A DNA stretch of 64,000 nucleotides from Sphingomonas sp. UNC305MFCol5.2 (GTDB lineage Bacteria > Pseudomonadota > Alphaproteobacteria > Sphingomonadales > Sphingomonadaceae). Both the position numbers and the translations under genes were made by a program. The stretch covers positions 682,001 through 746,000 of the forward strand of contig NZ_JOOE01000003.1 of NCBI RefSeq assembly GCF_000712135.1, read 5' to 3'. Below are positions 37,186 through 47,250 of the stretch, piece after piece (positions within the stretch are counted from its first letter, which is position 1; every line of letters begins with the position of its first letter). The notes under the pieces were generated by a model. That model had not been told where the DNA came from. It ran no database searches and was given only the letters and a program-made list of their open reading frames with translations.

Positions 37186-37797
37186 TCAGCGATTCCGCGG
37201 GCCTTGGCTCCGCGGGTCGTTCCAGCGGAACACTCCGTCGGATACGTTGCCGTTGATCTGCTGATTGGTGAGGCGGATCGTCGTGCGGTTATTCTGCGAG
37301 TCGAGCGCCACCCAGCCCTGGAGCATCAGCCCCGCCGGCCCGGCCGCGTTCTTCTGGAAGATCATCGTGATCCGGCCATATTCGGGATGCGCGCTGTCGT
37401 GCACTTCGATCGAAACCACCCGCGGATCGCTCGTCGGGTTGAGCTTGGCGAATTTTGTGATGTCGCGCTTGGGGTTGAGCAAAACCGCGAGCGGCGAATT
37501 GCCGATCGGCCAACGATCGACCTGCCGAACCTGATAATCGATGAAATAGAGGCTTCGCCCGTCGGCGACGATCAGCTGGGGCACGCCCTTTTGGTACTGG
37601 AAGCGGATCTTGCCCGGGCGCTTGAGCGTCATCGTGCCGGTCAGCACGCGGCCGTTGCGGTCGGTCTGGCTGAAATTCGCGGTCATGCTGGTCACGCCGG
37701 CCAGATGCTGTTGCACCTGTGCGAGCTCTCCCGTCGGCGCCGCGGCGATCAGCGCGGGCGCTGCGAGAACGGTAAAGGCGAGGGGCCGTGCAAACAC
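37186..37797 (-). CDS. lolA: Outer-membrane lipoprotein carrier protein LolA
   Basis: The 203-residue periplasmic protein starts at a GTG and has a signal peptide ending LIAAA. It shows the LolA pattern VTSMTANFSQTDRNG, TLKRPGKIRFQY and LFIDYQ-type strands (LYFIDYQVRQVDRWP). It ferries lipoproteins released by LolCDE to the outer membrane. It lies downstream of ftsK, the order found in many proteobacteria. Confidence 0.93.
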   Translation of the reverse strand: MFARPLAFTVLAAPALIAAAPTGELAQVQQHLAGVTSMTANFSQTDRNGRVLTGTMTLKRPGKIRFQYQKGVPQLIVADGRSLYFIDYQVRQVDRWPIGNSPLAVLLNPKRDITKFAKLNPTSDPRVVSIEVHDSAHPEYGRITMIFQKNAAGPAGLMLQGWVALDSQNNRTTIRLTNQQINGNVSDGVFRWNDPRSQGPRNR

Positions 37798-37883
37798 GTC
37801 TATCTTCTCCGAATGCTTTGGAAAGGGCGGGTAAAGAACTCGGCTTGAATGCCCCCTGAACCCTCATGCTCCCGAAACGATCC

Positions 37884-40202
37884 TCAAAGCGGACGCCCGT
37901 CGGTATCCATCAGCACTTCGCGGCGGCCGACATGATCCGGGCGCGAGACGAGTCCGTCCTTCTCCATCCGCTCGACCAGCCGTGCGGCCGAGTTGTAGCC
38001 GACGCGCAACTGGCGCTGAAGCCATGACGTCGAAGCCTTCTGGCTTTCGGCGACGAGTTGGGTGGCGCGGCGATAGAGCTGGTCCTCGGGACTGTCATCG
38101 CCATCGGGGCTGCCTTCCAATGCGAATCCGCCATCCTCGGGCTCCTCGGTTACCGCGGTGATGTAATCGGGAGCGCCCTGCGCACGCCAGAAATCGGCGA
38201 CTGCCTGGACTTCCTCGTCGCTGACGAAGGGGCCGTGGACGCGGACGATCTGCTTGCCGCCGGGCATGTAGAGCATGTCGCCCTTGCCCAGCAGCTGCTC
38301 GGCGCCCTGCTCGCCGAGGATGGTACGCGAATCGATCTTCGACGTGACGTGGAAGGAGATGCGGGTCGGCAGATTGGCCTTGATCACGCCCGTGATGACG
38401 TCGACCGAGGGGCGCTGCGTCGCCATGATCAAGTGGATGCCTGCCGCGCGCGCCTTTTGCGCGAGCCGCTGGATCAGGAACTCGACTTCCTTGCCCGCGG
38501 TCATCATCAGATCGGCGAGTTCGTCCACGATGACGACGATCTGCGGCAATGCCTGGAGGTCGAGCGTCTCTTCCTCGTAGATCGGTCGGCCGGTGTCCGG
38601 ATCATAGCCGACCTGGACTTTCCGGCCGAGCTTTTGTCCCTTGGCCTTGGCCTGGCGCACCTTGTCATTGAAGCTGGCGAGGCTGCGGACATTGACCGAG
38701 GCCATCATCCGATAGCGATCCTCCATCTGCTCGACAGCCCATTTGAGCGCGCGCACCGCCTTGGGCGGATCGGTCACCACGTCGGCGAGCAGATGCGGGA
38801 TGTCCTTGTAGATGCTCAGTTCGAGCATCTTGGGATCGATCATGATCATCCGGCACTGGTCCGGTGTCAGCCGGTAGAGCAAAGACAGGATCATCGCGTT
38901 GAGGCCGACCGACTTGCCCGAGCCGGTGGTGCCGGCGACGAGCAGATGCGGCATCGGGGCGAGGTCGCCGATCACCGGATCGCCGGCGATGTTCTTGCCC
39001 AGCACCAAAGGCAAAGTCGCACCCTGCGCCTCGAATGCCTCGCTGCCGATCAGTTCGTGCAGATTGACCGATTCGCGCTTCACATTGGGCAGCTCGATGC
39101 CGATCACGCTGCGGCCGGGGATCGTGGCGACGCGCGCGGAGATCGCGCTCATGTTGCGCGCGATATCGTCGGCGAGCTGGATCACGCGACTGGCCTTGAT
39201 ACCCGATGCCGGCTCGAGCTCGTACATCGTCACCACCGGGCCCGGCTTCACTTCGACGATCTGGCCCTTCACATGGAAATCGTCGAGCACGCTCTCGAGC
39301 AACCGCGCGTTGCGTTCGAGCGCGAGCTTGTCGATCCCGGCATTCTGGTTCGGCGGCGCCGGCTTGAGCAGGTCGAGCGGCGGCAGCTTATAGGTATCCT
39401 TGAAGTCGAGGCTGCTCTGCACCGGCGGCTTGGGCCTGGCCGGCGACGGCCCGATGCTGGGCTCGGCGATGACCGGGCCGGGACGATTGTCGGGCACCAC
39501 CAGTTTCCGGGGCTCGCGGGCTTCGCGCGTTTCGCGGGCAGTCTCGCGGAACTCCTGAGGGTCCGGTCCGCGTAGCAGCGGCGTCTTCGGCGGGCCGAAC
39601 AGCCGTGGCATGCCGATCCCGGCACGTTCGGGCAGCGTGAAGTCGAGGCTGCGCCACCAGATCCACAGCCCGGCGAGCCCGAAGATGAGCCCCAGCCCGC
39701 GCCCGATCCAGAAGACCAGTACCGGATCGCCGATGAAGCTGGTCATCCAGTTGAACAGCCCGGCGACCGACAGCCCGACCACGCCGCCCCAGCCACCGAC
39801 CAGCCACAGCACCGAATCGCTCGAAAAGAAGGTGAGCGCCGTCGCCATCAGCACCACGCCGATCACGACGCCACGGAGCATCTTCTTCCAGTTGCCCAGC
39901 GGTCGATCGAGCCACAGCCGGTTGGTGATGATCAGCCCGGCCGGCGCGATCAGCGCCACCGGGAGCCCGAGTGTGGCGAGCAGCAGATCGGCGATCCAGG
40001 CACCGGGCAGGCCCAGCAGGTTGCGGGCGGGCCCCCCCGACGCCGTGTTCAGCGACGGGTCCTGCGAATTATAGGTGAGCAGCGCCAGCACGACGCCCAC
40101 CGTCGCGAGGAACAACAGGGTTCCGACGATCAGCGCGCTGCTGCGGCGCACGCCGGCCTTCATGGTGTCGCGCAACAGCGACGGTTGTGCCCGGGACGCC
40201 AT
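37884..40202 (-). CDS. ftsK: DNA translocase FtsK
   Basis: The 772-residue protein couples division to chromosome segregation. The N-terminal part has four membrane segments within residues 20-180. A proline-rich linker (about 205-275) leads to the motor, which has Walker A VAGTTGSGKSVGLNAM, the Walker B region IVVIVDELADLMM, and MATQRPSVDVITG. The C-terminal gamma winged helix (RQLRVGYNSAARLVERMEKD) reads KOPS and activates XerD. The linker is short compared with E. coli FtsK. Confidence 0.97.
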   Translation of the reverse strand: MASRAQPSLLRDTMKAGVRRSSALIVGTLLFLATVGVVLALLTYNSQDPSLNTASGGPARNLLGLPGAWIADLLLATLGLPVALIAPAGLIITNRLWLDRPLGNWKKMLRGVVIGVVLMATALTFFSSDSVLWLVGGWGGVVGLSVAGLFNWMTSFIGDPVLVFWIGRGLGLIFGLAGLWIWWRSLDFTLPERAGIGMPRLFGPPKTPLLRGPDPQEFRETARETREAREPRKLVVPDNRPGPVIAEPSIGPSPARPKPPVQSSLDFKDTYKLPPLDLLKPAPPNQNAGIDKLALERNARLLESVLDDFHVKGQIVEVKPGPVVTMYELEPASGIKASRVIQLADDIARNMSAISARVATIPGRSVIGIELPNVKRESVNLHELIGSEAFEAQGATLPLVLGKNIAGDPVIGDLAPMPHLLVAGTTGSGKSVGLNAMILSLLYRLTPDQCRMIMIDPKMLELSIYKDIPHLLADVVTDPPKAVRALKWAVEQMEDRYRMMASVNVRSLASFNDKVRQAKAKGQKLGRKVQVGYDPDTGRPIYEEETLDLQALPQIVVIVDELADLMMTAGKEVEFLIQRLAQKARAAGIHLIMATQRPSVDVITGVIKANLPTRISFHVTSKIDSRTILGEQGAEQLLGKGDMLYMPGGKQIVRVHGPFVSDEEVQAVADFWRAQGAPDYITAVTEEPEDGGFALEGSPDGDDSPEDQLYRRATQLVAESQKASTSWLQRQLRVGYNSAARLVERMEKDGLVSRPDHVGRREVLMDTDGRPL

Positions 40203-40334
40203 GGCCCAGTCTCCGCAAATGTCAGGGGGTGCGGGGGATTCATCGCCTACACGGAGTCTGACGTCAAGTATGGACCTGTTTTGTACCCGTCCCGCGGGCT
40301 GGCACCGCTACCCAAAACCTCTTAGGGCAGGGCC

Positions 40335-41552
40335 ATGGACAGCGCGGACGTTCTCATCCTCGGCGGCGGACTGGTTGGCAGTGCGCTGGCAACGGCGCTC
40401 GATGCGCATGGCCTGAGCTCGATCGTCGTCGATCCCGCCGATCCCGCGACGATCCTCGCGGCGGGCTTCGACGGCCGCGCCTCGGCGATTGCCAGCGCGC
40501 CGATGCGGATGTTCGAAGCGATCGGCGTCGCGCCGCGGCTGGCGGGCAAGGGGTGCCCGATCGAGGGCATCCGGGTCAGCGATGGTCTCGCCCCAGGCAA
40601 GCTCGATTTCGCGCCCGATCCGGACGGCGGCGCGCTCGGCCATATGTTCGAGAACCGCATCTTGCGGACGGCATTGTTCGAGGCTGCGCAGGCGGCACCG
40701 GGCGTAGATCTGCGGATGCAGACCCGCGCGGTCTCGGTCGAGCGCGGCGAGTTCGGCGTCACTGCAACGCTCGATTCGGGTGCCGTCGTCCGCGCGCCGC
40801 TGCTCGTCGCGGCGGAAGGCCGCAATTCGCCGACCCGCGATGCCGCCGGGCTCAAGACAGCGCGGTGGAGCTATGACCACGCCGCGATGGTCGCGACGCT
40901 CGGGCATGAGCATTCTCACGAGAACATCGCCTTCGAGATCTTCTACCCCGAGGGACCGTTCGCGATCCTGCCTTTGCTCGACGACGCCAACGGCCATCGC
41001 TCCGCGGTGGTCTGGACCGTCAATGCGCGCGACGCGGCGGGAATGAACAAGATCTCCGACCGCGCCTATCTCGCCGAGGCCGAAAAGAAGATGGGCGGTT
41101 TCCTAGGCAAACTCGGGCCGCTTTCGGGGCGGTTCAGCCACCCGCTCGGCTTTCATCACGCAGCGTGGATCACTTCGAACCGCCTCGCTCTGGTCGGCGA
41201 CGCCGCGCACGGCATCCATCCGATCGCGGGTCAGGGCGTCAATGTCGGCTTTCGCGACGTCGCGACTCTGGTCGAAGTGCTCGTCGACGGCAAAAGGCTC
41301 GGCATGGACCTCGGCGACCCGCAGCTCCTCGCGCGTTACCAGCGCTGGCGAGGGCTCGACACCTTCATGGTCGCCGCCGCCACCGATGGGCTGACCCGCC
41401 TGTTCGGCATCCCCGGCAAGACCGCCGCGGCGGTGCGCCGCTTCGGCCTATCGGCAGTCGACAAGCTGCCGCCGCTCAAGGACTGGTTCATGGCCGAAGC
41501 GCGCGGCGAAAGCGGTGATGTGCCCAAGCTGTTGCAGGGGCTGACGATATGA
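40335..41552 (+). CDS. UbiH/UbiF family ubiquinone biosynthesis hydroxylase
   Basis: The 405-residue FAD monooxygenase has the N-terminal dinucleotide loop LILGGGLVGSALA, the family DGRASAIASAPMR block and the second FAD motif LVGDAAHGIHPIAGQGVNVG. It hydroxylates the ubiquinone ring; which carbon cannot be told from sequence. It is divergent from ftsK (132-base gap, no clear site) and overlaps the next gene by four bases. Confidence 0.93.
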   Translation: MDSADVLILGGGLVGSALATALDAHGLSSIVVDPADPATILAAGFDGRASAIASAPMRMFEAIGVAPRLAGKGCPIEGIRVSDGLAPGKLDFAPDPDGGALGHMFENRILRTALFEAAQAAPGVDLRMQTRAVSVERGEFGVTATLDSGAVVRAPLLVAAEGRNSPTRDAAGLKTARWSYDHAAMVATLGHEHSHENIAFEIFYPEGPFAILPLLDDANGHRSAVVWTVNARDAAGMNKISDRAYLAEAEKKMGGFLGKLGPLSGRFSHPLGFHHAAWITSNRLALVGDAAHGIHPIAGQGVNVGFRDVATLVEVLVDGKRLGMDLGDPQLLARYQRWRGLDTFMVAAATDGLTRLFGIPGKTAAAVRRFGLSAVDKLPPLKDWFMAEARGESGDVPKLLQGLTI

Positions 41553-42202
41553 TGCTGGCGGCGATGCTGCTGGCGGCGCCGGTGGCGCAGCCCGCCGATC
41601 CGCTTGCGGATGCTTGGCTCGTCCAGGTGAAGCCGGGAGCGAAGCTCGCTTTCTTCGACGATGTCGAGGGGGCGAAGCCGAAGCCCAGCAGGGCCTATGT
41701 CGTCGCGGGCGACGTGCTGGTGGCGCGCGACACCCGCGGTGGGTTCACCTCGGTCACCTTCGTCAACCCGGCGGGCAAGACCCGCAGCGGCTGGCTCGAC
41801 AGCGCCCGTCTGACCCGGATCGCTGCCGGGACGCGCTGGCAAGGCGTGTGGCAGGCATGGGAATCCGAAATCAAGGTCATGCCAGGCCGGATTGGCGGGA
41901 CGTTGCACGTCGAGGGCTCGGCGACCTGGGGCGGGCATGATCCCCAGCGAGTCGCGATCGGCTCGGTCCATGTCGGCGAATTTGCCGTCGATACCCGAAG
42001 CGCCGGAGACCGCATTGCCTTCTCGGTCGACGAGAGCGGCGAGAACGGAAACATGGCTGCCCCCTTCGACGACGCGCCGGACGAAGAATATCGCTGCCGC
42101 GTGCAATTGCGGCTGCTCGGCCCCTATCTGCTCGCATACGACAACAATGCCTGTGGCGGCGCGAACGTCAGTTTCACCGGCATTTATCGGCGCAGCCGCT
42201 AG
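41549..42202 (+). CDS. Exported protein of unknown function
   Basis: The 217-residue product has a short signal peptide ([16 protein letters not shown]). Residues 45-95 have an SH3-like strand pattern ([28 protein letters not shown]). The second half is a beta-rich domain with two cysteines that could form a disulfide (EYRCRV and NNACGG). I do not recognise the family. Its stop shares the bases CTAG with the convergent Trm112-type gene. Confidence 0.65.
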   Translation: MMLAAMLLAAPVAQPADPLADAWLVQVKPGAKLAFFDDVEGAKPKPSRAYVVAGDVLVARDTRGGFTSVTFVNPAGKTRSGWLDSARLTRIAAGTRWQGVWQAWESEIKVMPGRIGGTLHVEGSATWGGHDPQRVAIGSVHVGEFAVDTRSAGDRIAFSVDESGENGNMAAPFDDAPDEEYRCRVQLRLLGPYLLAYDNNACGGANVSFTGIYRRSR

Positions 42203-42366
42203 CGAAGGCGCCGGGCTTCCTCGATCAGCAATATCGGCACGCCATCGCGGATCGGATAGGCGAGGCCCGCCGCGTCGGACACCAGTTCCTCTCGCGCTTC
42301 GTCATGGCGCAGCGGGGTGCGCGTCGCGGGGCAGACCAGCTTTTCGAGCAGCCATGGATCGATCAT
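42199..42366 (-). CDS. Trm112 family zinc-ribbon-like peptide
   Basis: This 55-residue protein begins [20 protein letters not shown] and contains [17 protein letters not shown], the hallmark of the bacterial Trm112/YcaR family. These small proteins are thought to activate methyltransferases. Only one cysteine (C12) of the usual zinc set remains. Position beside the Lon-N and thioredoxin-TPR genes is common in alphaproteobacteria. Its TAG stop overlaps the convergent gene's stop. Confidence 0.88.
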   Translation of the reverse strand: MIDPWLLEKLVCPATRTPLRHDEAREELVSDAAGLAYPIRDGVPILLIEEARRLR

Positions 42367-42376
42367 TGCCCCGACC

Positions 42377-42988
42377 TCACTGAAGCGTCGCTCCGCCTTC
42401 CTCGCCGTGGCGGCCGAAGAATTGCATCAGCTGGACGATCAGCTCCGATCGGGCCGAAAGCCCATCTGCTTCCAGCAAGGCCTGTTTCGAGGCGACGTCG
42501 AACGGCGCGATCTGAGCGATACCGTTGACCAAGGATTCGTCGTCGAGCCGCGTCACTGCTTCCCAATCGACTGCATAGCCGAGCCCGTCGGCGAATCGCC
42601 GCGATTCCATCTCGAGCGAGGCACGTTCGGCCATTGCGAGCACTTCCTCGGCGCCAGCCTCTTCCAGTTCGGCCTCGACCTGGCGGAACGGCGTCGTGAC
42701 GTCGAGCTCGCGTACGATCGTGAATCGCGCCAATCCCTCGAGCACGATATCGTATCGTCCGTCCGGCAGCGCCTCGACCTCGGCGATTCGGCCGACGCAA
42801 CCCATTTCGAACAGCGCCGGCGGCTCGCTCGCGTCGCGCGGCTGGATCATGCCGATCCGCCGGTCGCGGGCCAGTGCGTCGGAGATCATCGCACGATAGC
42901 GCGGTTCGAAGATGTGGAGCGGCAGGTGCATCCGCGGAAAGAGCAGCGCGCCCGCGAGCGGAAACACCGAGAGCCGCGTCACCGTCAT
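42377..42988 (-). CDS. LON peptidase substrate-binding domain protein
   Basis: The 203-residue protein is a stand-alone Lon N-terminal domain. It shows [20 protein letters not shown] and [13 protein letters not shown], then [19 protein letters not shown], and a helical end. There is no ATPase or protease domain, so it is not a Lon protease; the family may bind clients or adapt a protease. Its ATG overlaps the thioredoxin-TPR stop. Confidence 0.92.
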   Translation of the reverse strand: MTVTRLSVFPLAGALLFPRMHLPLHIFEPRYRAMISDALARDRRIGMIQPRDASEPPALFEMGCVGRIAEVEALPDGRYDIVLEGLARFTIVRELDVTTPFRQVEAELEEAGAEEVLAMAERASLEMESRRFADGLGYAVDWEAVTRLDDESLVNGIAQIAPFDVASKQALLEADGLSARSELIVQLMQFFGRHGEEGGATLQ

Positions 42989-43890
42989 CCGAACAGGATC
43001 GCCGAGAGCTTGCGGCGTTGCGCCGAAACCCAGGGGTCCTCGAGCCCCACTGCCTCGAACAGTTTGAGCAGGCGCGCGCGGGCGGCACGCTCGTTCCATT
43101 CGCGATCGTCCGCAATCATTGCGAGCAGCGTCTGTGCGGCGGCGTCGCGGTCGCCCGCAGCCATCTGTCCGCCGGCGAGCTCGTAACGCGCGCCCATATC
43201 GCCGGTCGCGGCTTTGGCGGCGAGCCCCGACAGGTCCTCGACCGGAGTCGCTTCGCGGGCGAGCGCCAGCGCGGCGCGTGCCTGTTCGATCTCGGGCCCC
43301 TTCGCTGCCTCTTCGGGAAGCGCCGCGAGCACTGCCTCGGCTTCGTCGGCACGCCCGAGCTCGAGCAGTGCGCGGGCGCGCCCGGCGGCGATCTGCGGAT
43401 GCTCGGGTGCCATCTCCGCGATCTGCTCGAAGACCGAGAGCGCGCGCTCGCCATCGCCTTCGGCCAATACCTGCTCGCCCATCGCGATGAGCGGCTCCAG
43501 CTCGGCTTCGGCTGACGCCTCTTCGCTTTCGACGGGCAATTGCCGCAGGATCTGGTCCAGCATCGTCCGCAACTGGCTTTCGGTGCGCGCAGTCGACAAG
43601 TCGGCGACGAGCTGGCCCTGGAACATCGCATAGACGGTCGGGATCGAACGCACCTGGAATTGCGCGGCGATGAACTGGTTCTTGTCGACATCGACCTTGG
43701 CGAGCGTGACGCCCTTGGCGGCGTAATCTGCAGTCACCTTTTCGAGGATCGGCGTGAGTGCCTTGCACGGCCCGCACCATTCCGCCCAGAAATCGATGAC
43801 GACGAGGCTGGTCATCGACGGCTCGACGACGTCGCGGCGGAAGGCTTCGACGGCTTCCTTCTCGGCGGGGGACAGTCCTAGCGTGGCCAA
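42985..43890 (-). CDS. Thioredoxin-TPR co-chaperone (CnoX/YbbN type)
   Basis: The 301-residue protein has a thioredoxin domain (residues 20-110) with an intact WAEWCGPCK site (C39, C42) and then tetratricopeptide-like repeats. E. coli CnoX is the best-studied relative and protects clients during bleach stress with GroEL. The intact CxxC suggests redox activity remains here, while E. coli CnoX lacks it. It is coupled to the Lon-N gene downstream. Confidence 0.9.
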   Translation of the reverse strand: MATLGLSPAEKEAVEAFRRDVVEPSMTSLVVIDFWAEWCGPCKALTPILEKVTADYAAKGVTLAKVDVDKNQFIAAQFQVRSIPTVYAMFQGQLVADLSTARTESQLRTMLDQILRQLPVESEEASAEAELEPLIAMGEQVLAEGDGERALSVFEQIAEMAPEHPQIAAGRARALLELGRADEAEAVLAALPEEAAKGPEIEQARAALALAREATPVEDLSGLAAKAATGDMGARYELAGGQMAAGDRDAAAQTLLAMIADDREWNERAARARLLKLFEAVGLEDPWVSAQRRKLSAILFG

Positions 43891-44063
43891 TTGGTTGCTC
43901 CTGGCAAAGCGGTCTCGGTTTGCCCGCTATGTGGGCGTTCGCGCCTCGTGCGCCAAGCCTTTTCCCGAATCGCCTGTAGGGGCTTGCGCTGCCCGAAAGC
44001 CGCTGCTAGTGGCCGCGCCTCACCCGCCCCCAGCGACATGTCGCAACGGGGCCAGACGCCAGA

Positions 44064-44137
<74 letters not shown>

Positions 44138-44138
<1 letters not shown>

Positions 44139-44188
44139 GCTTCTCGCCGTGATTTTAGCGGCGCTAAATCACGATCAAGCGAGAAGCT
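44138..44188. repeat. Inverted repeat abutting the tRNA-Gly 3' end
   Basis: AGCTTCTCGC (44138-44147) and GCGAGAAGCT (44179-44188) are perfect inverted arms, and CGTGATTTTAGC pairs with GCTAAATCACG inside them. The outer arm begins with the last base of the tRNA. It may terminate tRNA transcription or mark an old integration scar; there is no T-run. A smaller hairpin (CGTCGC/GCGACG) follows near 44196. Confidence 0.55.
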
Positions 44189-44347
44189 CGGCCGGCGTCG
44201 CAAAGCGACGACCGACGACGCGGCTTTGCCGCGGCGCCGCCTCCCAAGGTTCCATTTCCAAATCCGCGCCTTGTGCGGCACATCTACGATTTCCAGATTC
44301 GGTGCCGTTCACCGGAGAGCCATCGTCGGTGTTCGAAAGGGTCTGCG

Positions 44348-44770
44348 ATGAAGTCCATCGTTTCCAAATCGCTGGCACTCGCGCTCGTCGCTTTGCCCGC
44401 CGCCACTCCCGCATTCGCCGATGAGGCGCCGGCCCCGCCGCTGGCGACCGAATGGCGCAATCCGTCCAACAGCGTCCATGTCCGCATCGACAAATGCGAC
44501 GGCCAACTCTGCGGCACCGTCACCTGGGCGAGCGCCAAGGCCCAGGCCGATGCGCGCAAGGGCGGCACCGAAAATCTGGTCGGCACCCGCCTGTTCCGCA
44601 ATCTCGAGCCCGCCGGCACGGGCAAGTGGCGCGGTAAGGTCTTCGTGCCGGATATCCGCAAGACCTTCTCCGGAACGATCACCTTCGCCGATTCGGACAC
44701 GATGGTCGGCAAGGGTTGCGTGCTGTTCGGCGTGATCTGCAAGTCGCAGACATGGAAGCGGCTCCCCTGA
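44348..44770 (+). CDS. DUF2147 family exported protein
   Basis: The 140-residue protein has a signal peptide ending PAFA and a lipocalin-like DUF2147 domain. It shows EWRNPSNSVHVRIDKCDGQL, CGTVTWAS and the terminal strand TWKRLP. Four cysteines (DKCDGQLC and KGCVLFGVIC) may form two disulfides. Function is unknown; some members are linked to growth on hydrophobic compounds. Confidence 0.85.
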   Translation: MKSIVSKSLALALVALPAATPAFADEAPAPPLATEWRNPSNSVHVRIDKCDGQLCGTVTWASAKAQADARKGGTENLVGTRLFRNLEPAGTGKWRGKVFVPDIRKTFSGTITFADSDTMVGKGCVLFGVICKSQTWKRLP

Positions 44771-44825
44771 ATTCGAGCGCAGCTTCCGGACTGACTGCGC
44801 GCGCTTTCTCGGCTAAAAGCGGGCC

Positions 44826-45623
44826 ATGGCCCAGGCACCCATCAGAATCGGCATCGGCGGCTGGACCTTCGAGCCGTGGCGCGGGACCTTCTATCCGGAG
44901 GGCTTGAGCCAGAAAAAGGAGCTCGAGTTCGCCAGCCGCGCGCTGGGCGCGATCGAGATCAACGGCACTTATTATTCCACCTTCAAGCCCGCGACCTTCG
45001 AAGGCTGGGCGAAGACCGCGCCCGACGGCTTCGTCTTCACGGTCAAGGCGTCGCGCTTTTGCACCAATCGGAAAGTCCTCGCCGAGGGCGGCGAATCGAT
45101 CCGGCGCTTCGTGTCGCAGGGACTCGTCGAGCTCGGCGACAAGCTCGGCCCGATCTTCTGGCAGTTCATGGCGACCAAGAAGTTCGAGCCCGAGGATTTC
45201 CGTGCCTTCCTCGCCTTGCTCCCGCGCGAGGAGGCCGGCGTGAAGCTCCGCCACGCGGTTCAGGTGCGGCACGAGAGCTTCCAGGTTCCCGAGTTCGTCG
45301 CGATGTGCCGTGAGGCCGGCGTCGCGATCGTCTATGCCGATTCGCCGCAATATCCCGCGATCGCCGACATCACCGGCGACTTCGTCTATGCCCGGCTCGA
45401 GGCTGGCGAGGACGATAATCCGCTCTGTTACCCCGAGGCCGATTTCCCGCGCTGGACCGAAGCGGCCCGGACCTGGGCCAGCGGGGGGCGTCCCGAGGGG
45501 CTGCCCTATGTCACTACGGAGGCCGCGCCGGCCGTGCCGCGCGAGACCTTCCTCTTCTTCATCCATGGCGGCAAGGTTCGCGCTCCGGCGGCGGCGCAGG
45601 AGCTGACTCGCCGGCTGGCCTAG
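44826..45623 (+). CDS. DUF72 family protein (YecE-like TIM barrel)
   Basis: The 265-residue protein has the DUF72 signature IGIGGWTFEPWRGTFYPEG and EINGTYYSTFKPATFEGWA. Later blocks are KASRFCTNRKV, LGPIFWQF and FVYARLEAGE. The fold is a TIM barrel with unproven function. Its stop overlaps the convergent CoA-transferase gene by four bases. Confidence 0.9.
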   Translation: MAQAPIRIGIGGWTFEPWRGTFYPEGLSQKKELEFASRALGAIEINGTYYSTFKPATFEGWAKTAPDGFVFTVKASRFCTNRKVLAEGGESIRRFVSQGLVELGDKLGPIFWQFMATKKFEPEDFRAFLALLPREEAGVKLRHAVQVRHESFQVPEFVAMCREAGVAIVYADSPQYPAIADITGDFVYARLEAGEDDNPLCYPEADFPRWTEAARTWASGGRPEGLPYVTTEAAPAVPRETFLFFIHGGKVRAPAAAQELTRRLA

Positions 45624-46729
45624 GGACGCTTCGGGCTGGCCCGATCCGAAACCATCCGCTCGCCATCGATCACGATCGGGCTCGCCAGCCCGGGGAGCCC
45701 CTCGCGTTCGATCCGCATGCCCCGCGCAATCACCTGTGAGTCGGCGAACACTTCGTCGACTGTATTGATCGGCCCCGCCGGCACCCCCGCCGCCTCGAGC
45801 GCCTCGTAGAGGTCGGCCTTGGCCCAGCGCTGAATGGCCGCCGTGACAAGCGGAATCAGCACCGCCCGATGAGTCACTCGCGCCGGGTTGGTCGCGAATC
45901 GGGGATCGTCGGCGAGATCGAGCCCCACCACGTCGCACAGCTTCCGGAACTGCGAATCATTGCCCACCGCGACGATCAGCGCGCCGTCCTTGGTCTCGAA
46001 GGCCTGGTACGGGACCAGATTGGCGTGGCCGTTGCCCATCCGGTGCGGGACCCTGGCCGGATTCGCCATCCAATTGAGCGCCTGGTTGGCGAGCACCCCC
46101 ACCTGCGTGTCGAGCAGCGCCATGTCGATATGCGCGCCCTCGCCGGTCGCGTCGCGGCGTCTGAGCGCCGCCAGGATCGCAACCGCCGAATAGACCCCGG
46201 TGAAGAGGTCGGCATAGGCTACGCCGGCTTTCTGCGGCGTGCCGTCGGGTTCGCCGGTCAGCGACATCGCCCCGCCCATGCCCTGGATGATGAAGTCATA
46301 GCCGGCGCGATGGGCATAGGGACCGTCCTGCCCGAAGCCGGTAATCGAACAGACGATCAGCCGCGGATCCGCGCCAAGCAGGCTGGCGGGGTCCAGCCCG
46401 TATTTGGCGAGCCCGCCGACCTTGTAATTCTCGATCACGACATCGGCACCGGCGATCAGCGCGCGGACTTCGGCCTGTCCCTCGGGCGTGGCGATGTCGA
46501 TCCCACGGCTCTCCTTGCCGCGATTGCAGGCGTGAAAATAGGCGGCGTCGAGATTCGCGCCGTCCGGCCCATACAGGAAGGGTGGCCCCCAATGCCTTGT
46601 GTCGTCGCCGGCGCCCGGCCGCTCGACCTTGATCACTTCGGCGCCGAGATCGGCGAGCAACTGGCCGCACCATGGGCCCGCGAGAATCCGTGCCAGCTCG
46701 ACGACCCGGAGCCCCGCGAGCGGTTTCAC
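45620..46729 (-). CDS. CaiB/BaiF family (class III) CoA-transferase
   Basis: The 369-residue enzyme begins (M)KPLAGLRVVELARILAGPW and has LGAEVIKVERPGAGDD and YDFIIQGMGGAMSLTG. The catalytic aspartate is expected in AYADLFTGVYS. Class III enzymes swap CoA between acids. Linkage with glutaryl-CoA dehydrogenase suggests glutarate as the acceptor, as with human SUGCT. The GTG start overlaps the acetyltransferase stop (GTGA). Confidence 0.9.
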   Translation of the reverse strand: MKPLAGLRVVELARILAGPWCGQLLADLGAEVIKVERPGAGDDTRHWGPPFLYGPDGANLDAAYFHACNRGKESRGIDIATPEGQAEVRALIAGADVVIENYKVGGLAKYGLDPASLLGADPRLIVCSITGFGQDGPYAHRAGYDFIIQGMGGAMSLTGEPDGTPQKAGVAYADLFTGVYSAVAILAALRRRDATGEGAHIDMALLDTQVGVLANQALNWMANPARVPHRMGNGHANLVPYQAFETKDGALIVAVGNDSQFRKLCDVVGLDLADDPRFATNPARVTHRAVLIPLVTAAIQRWAKADLYEALEAAGVPAGPINTVDEVFADSQVIARGMRIEREGLPGLASPIVIDGERMVSDRASPKRP

Positions 46730-47250
46730 CCGCGAAACCCGCCGCGGCGGATGACGTAATAGCAATGACCGGGGAGCACATGACCGTTGCCGCGCTCGAC
46801 CCGGCCTTCTTGCAGCACGCCGCCGATCTTCTCCATCGCCCGGCGGGATCGCAAATTATTCTCGCCCACCACGAACACCGCGCCGCTCACGAAGCGATGG
46901 ATATGGTCGAGCATCAGCCGCTTGATCTCGCGGTTCCACACTCCGCCCCAATAGGTTCGCGCCAGAAAGGTCCAGCCGATCTCCACCTCATCGCGCACCG
47001 CGTCGGGAAAATCGTAGCGGCTCGCGCCGATGATCGCTCCGCTCGCCTTGTCCAGGATCGTAAGGCCGCCCCCGCTCGCCAGTGCATCCTCGAAATAGGC
47101 GCGGAAGACCGGTTCCTGCCAGCGATTGTGAAACGGGTGCTGCTCCCAGATCAGGGGATCCGACGCGACCGCGAACATTCCCTCCCAGTCTTCGGGCACG
47201 GTCGGCCGCAGCAGCGCAAGTTTGCCGGTCAGCGTCGGCTGGAAGTCCAT
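46726..47250 (-). CDS. GNAT family acetyltransferase (RimJ/RimL type)
   Basis: The 174-residue protein has the acyl-CoA binding region NLRSRRAMEKIGGVLQEG and the entry LTGKLALLRPTVPEDWEGMF. It likely acetylates a protein N-terminus or small amine. It sits between and overlaps gcdH and the CoA-transferase, so it is probably part of the same transcript. The substrate is unknown. Confidence 0.87.
   Translation of the reverse strand: MDFQPTLTGKLALLRPTVPEDWEGMFAVASDPLIWEQHPFHNRWQEPVFRAYFEDALASGGGLTILDKASGAIIGASRYDFPDAVRDEVEIGWTFLARTYWGGVWNREIKRLMLDHIHRFVSGAVFVVGENNLRSRRAMEKIGGVLQEGRVERGNGHVLPGHCYYVIRRGGFRG

Noticed and set aside
38058..39575. Long open frame of 505 codons opposite ftsK
   Set aside because: It is a GC-rich shadow of a clearly real gene, with no recognisable motif or ribosome site.
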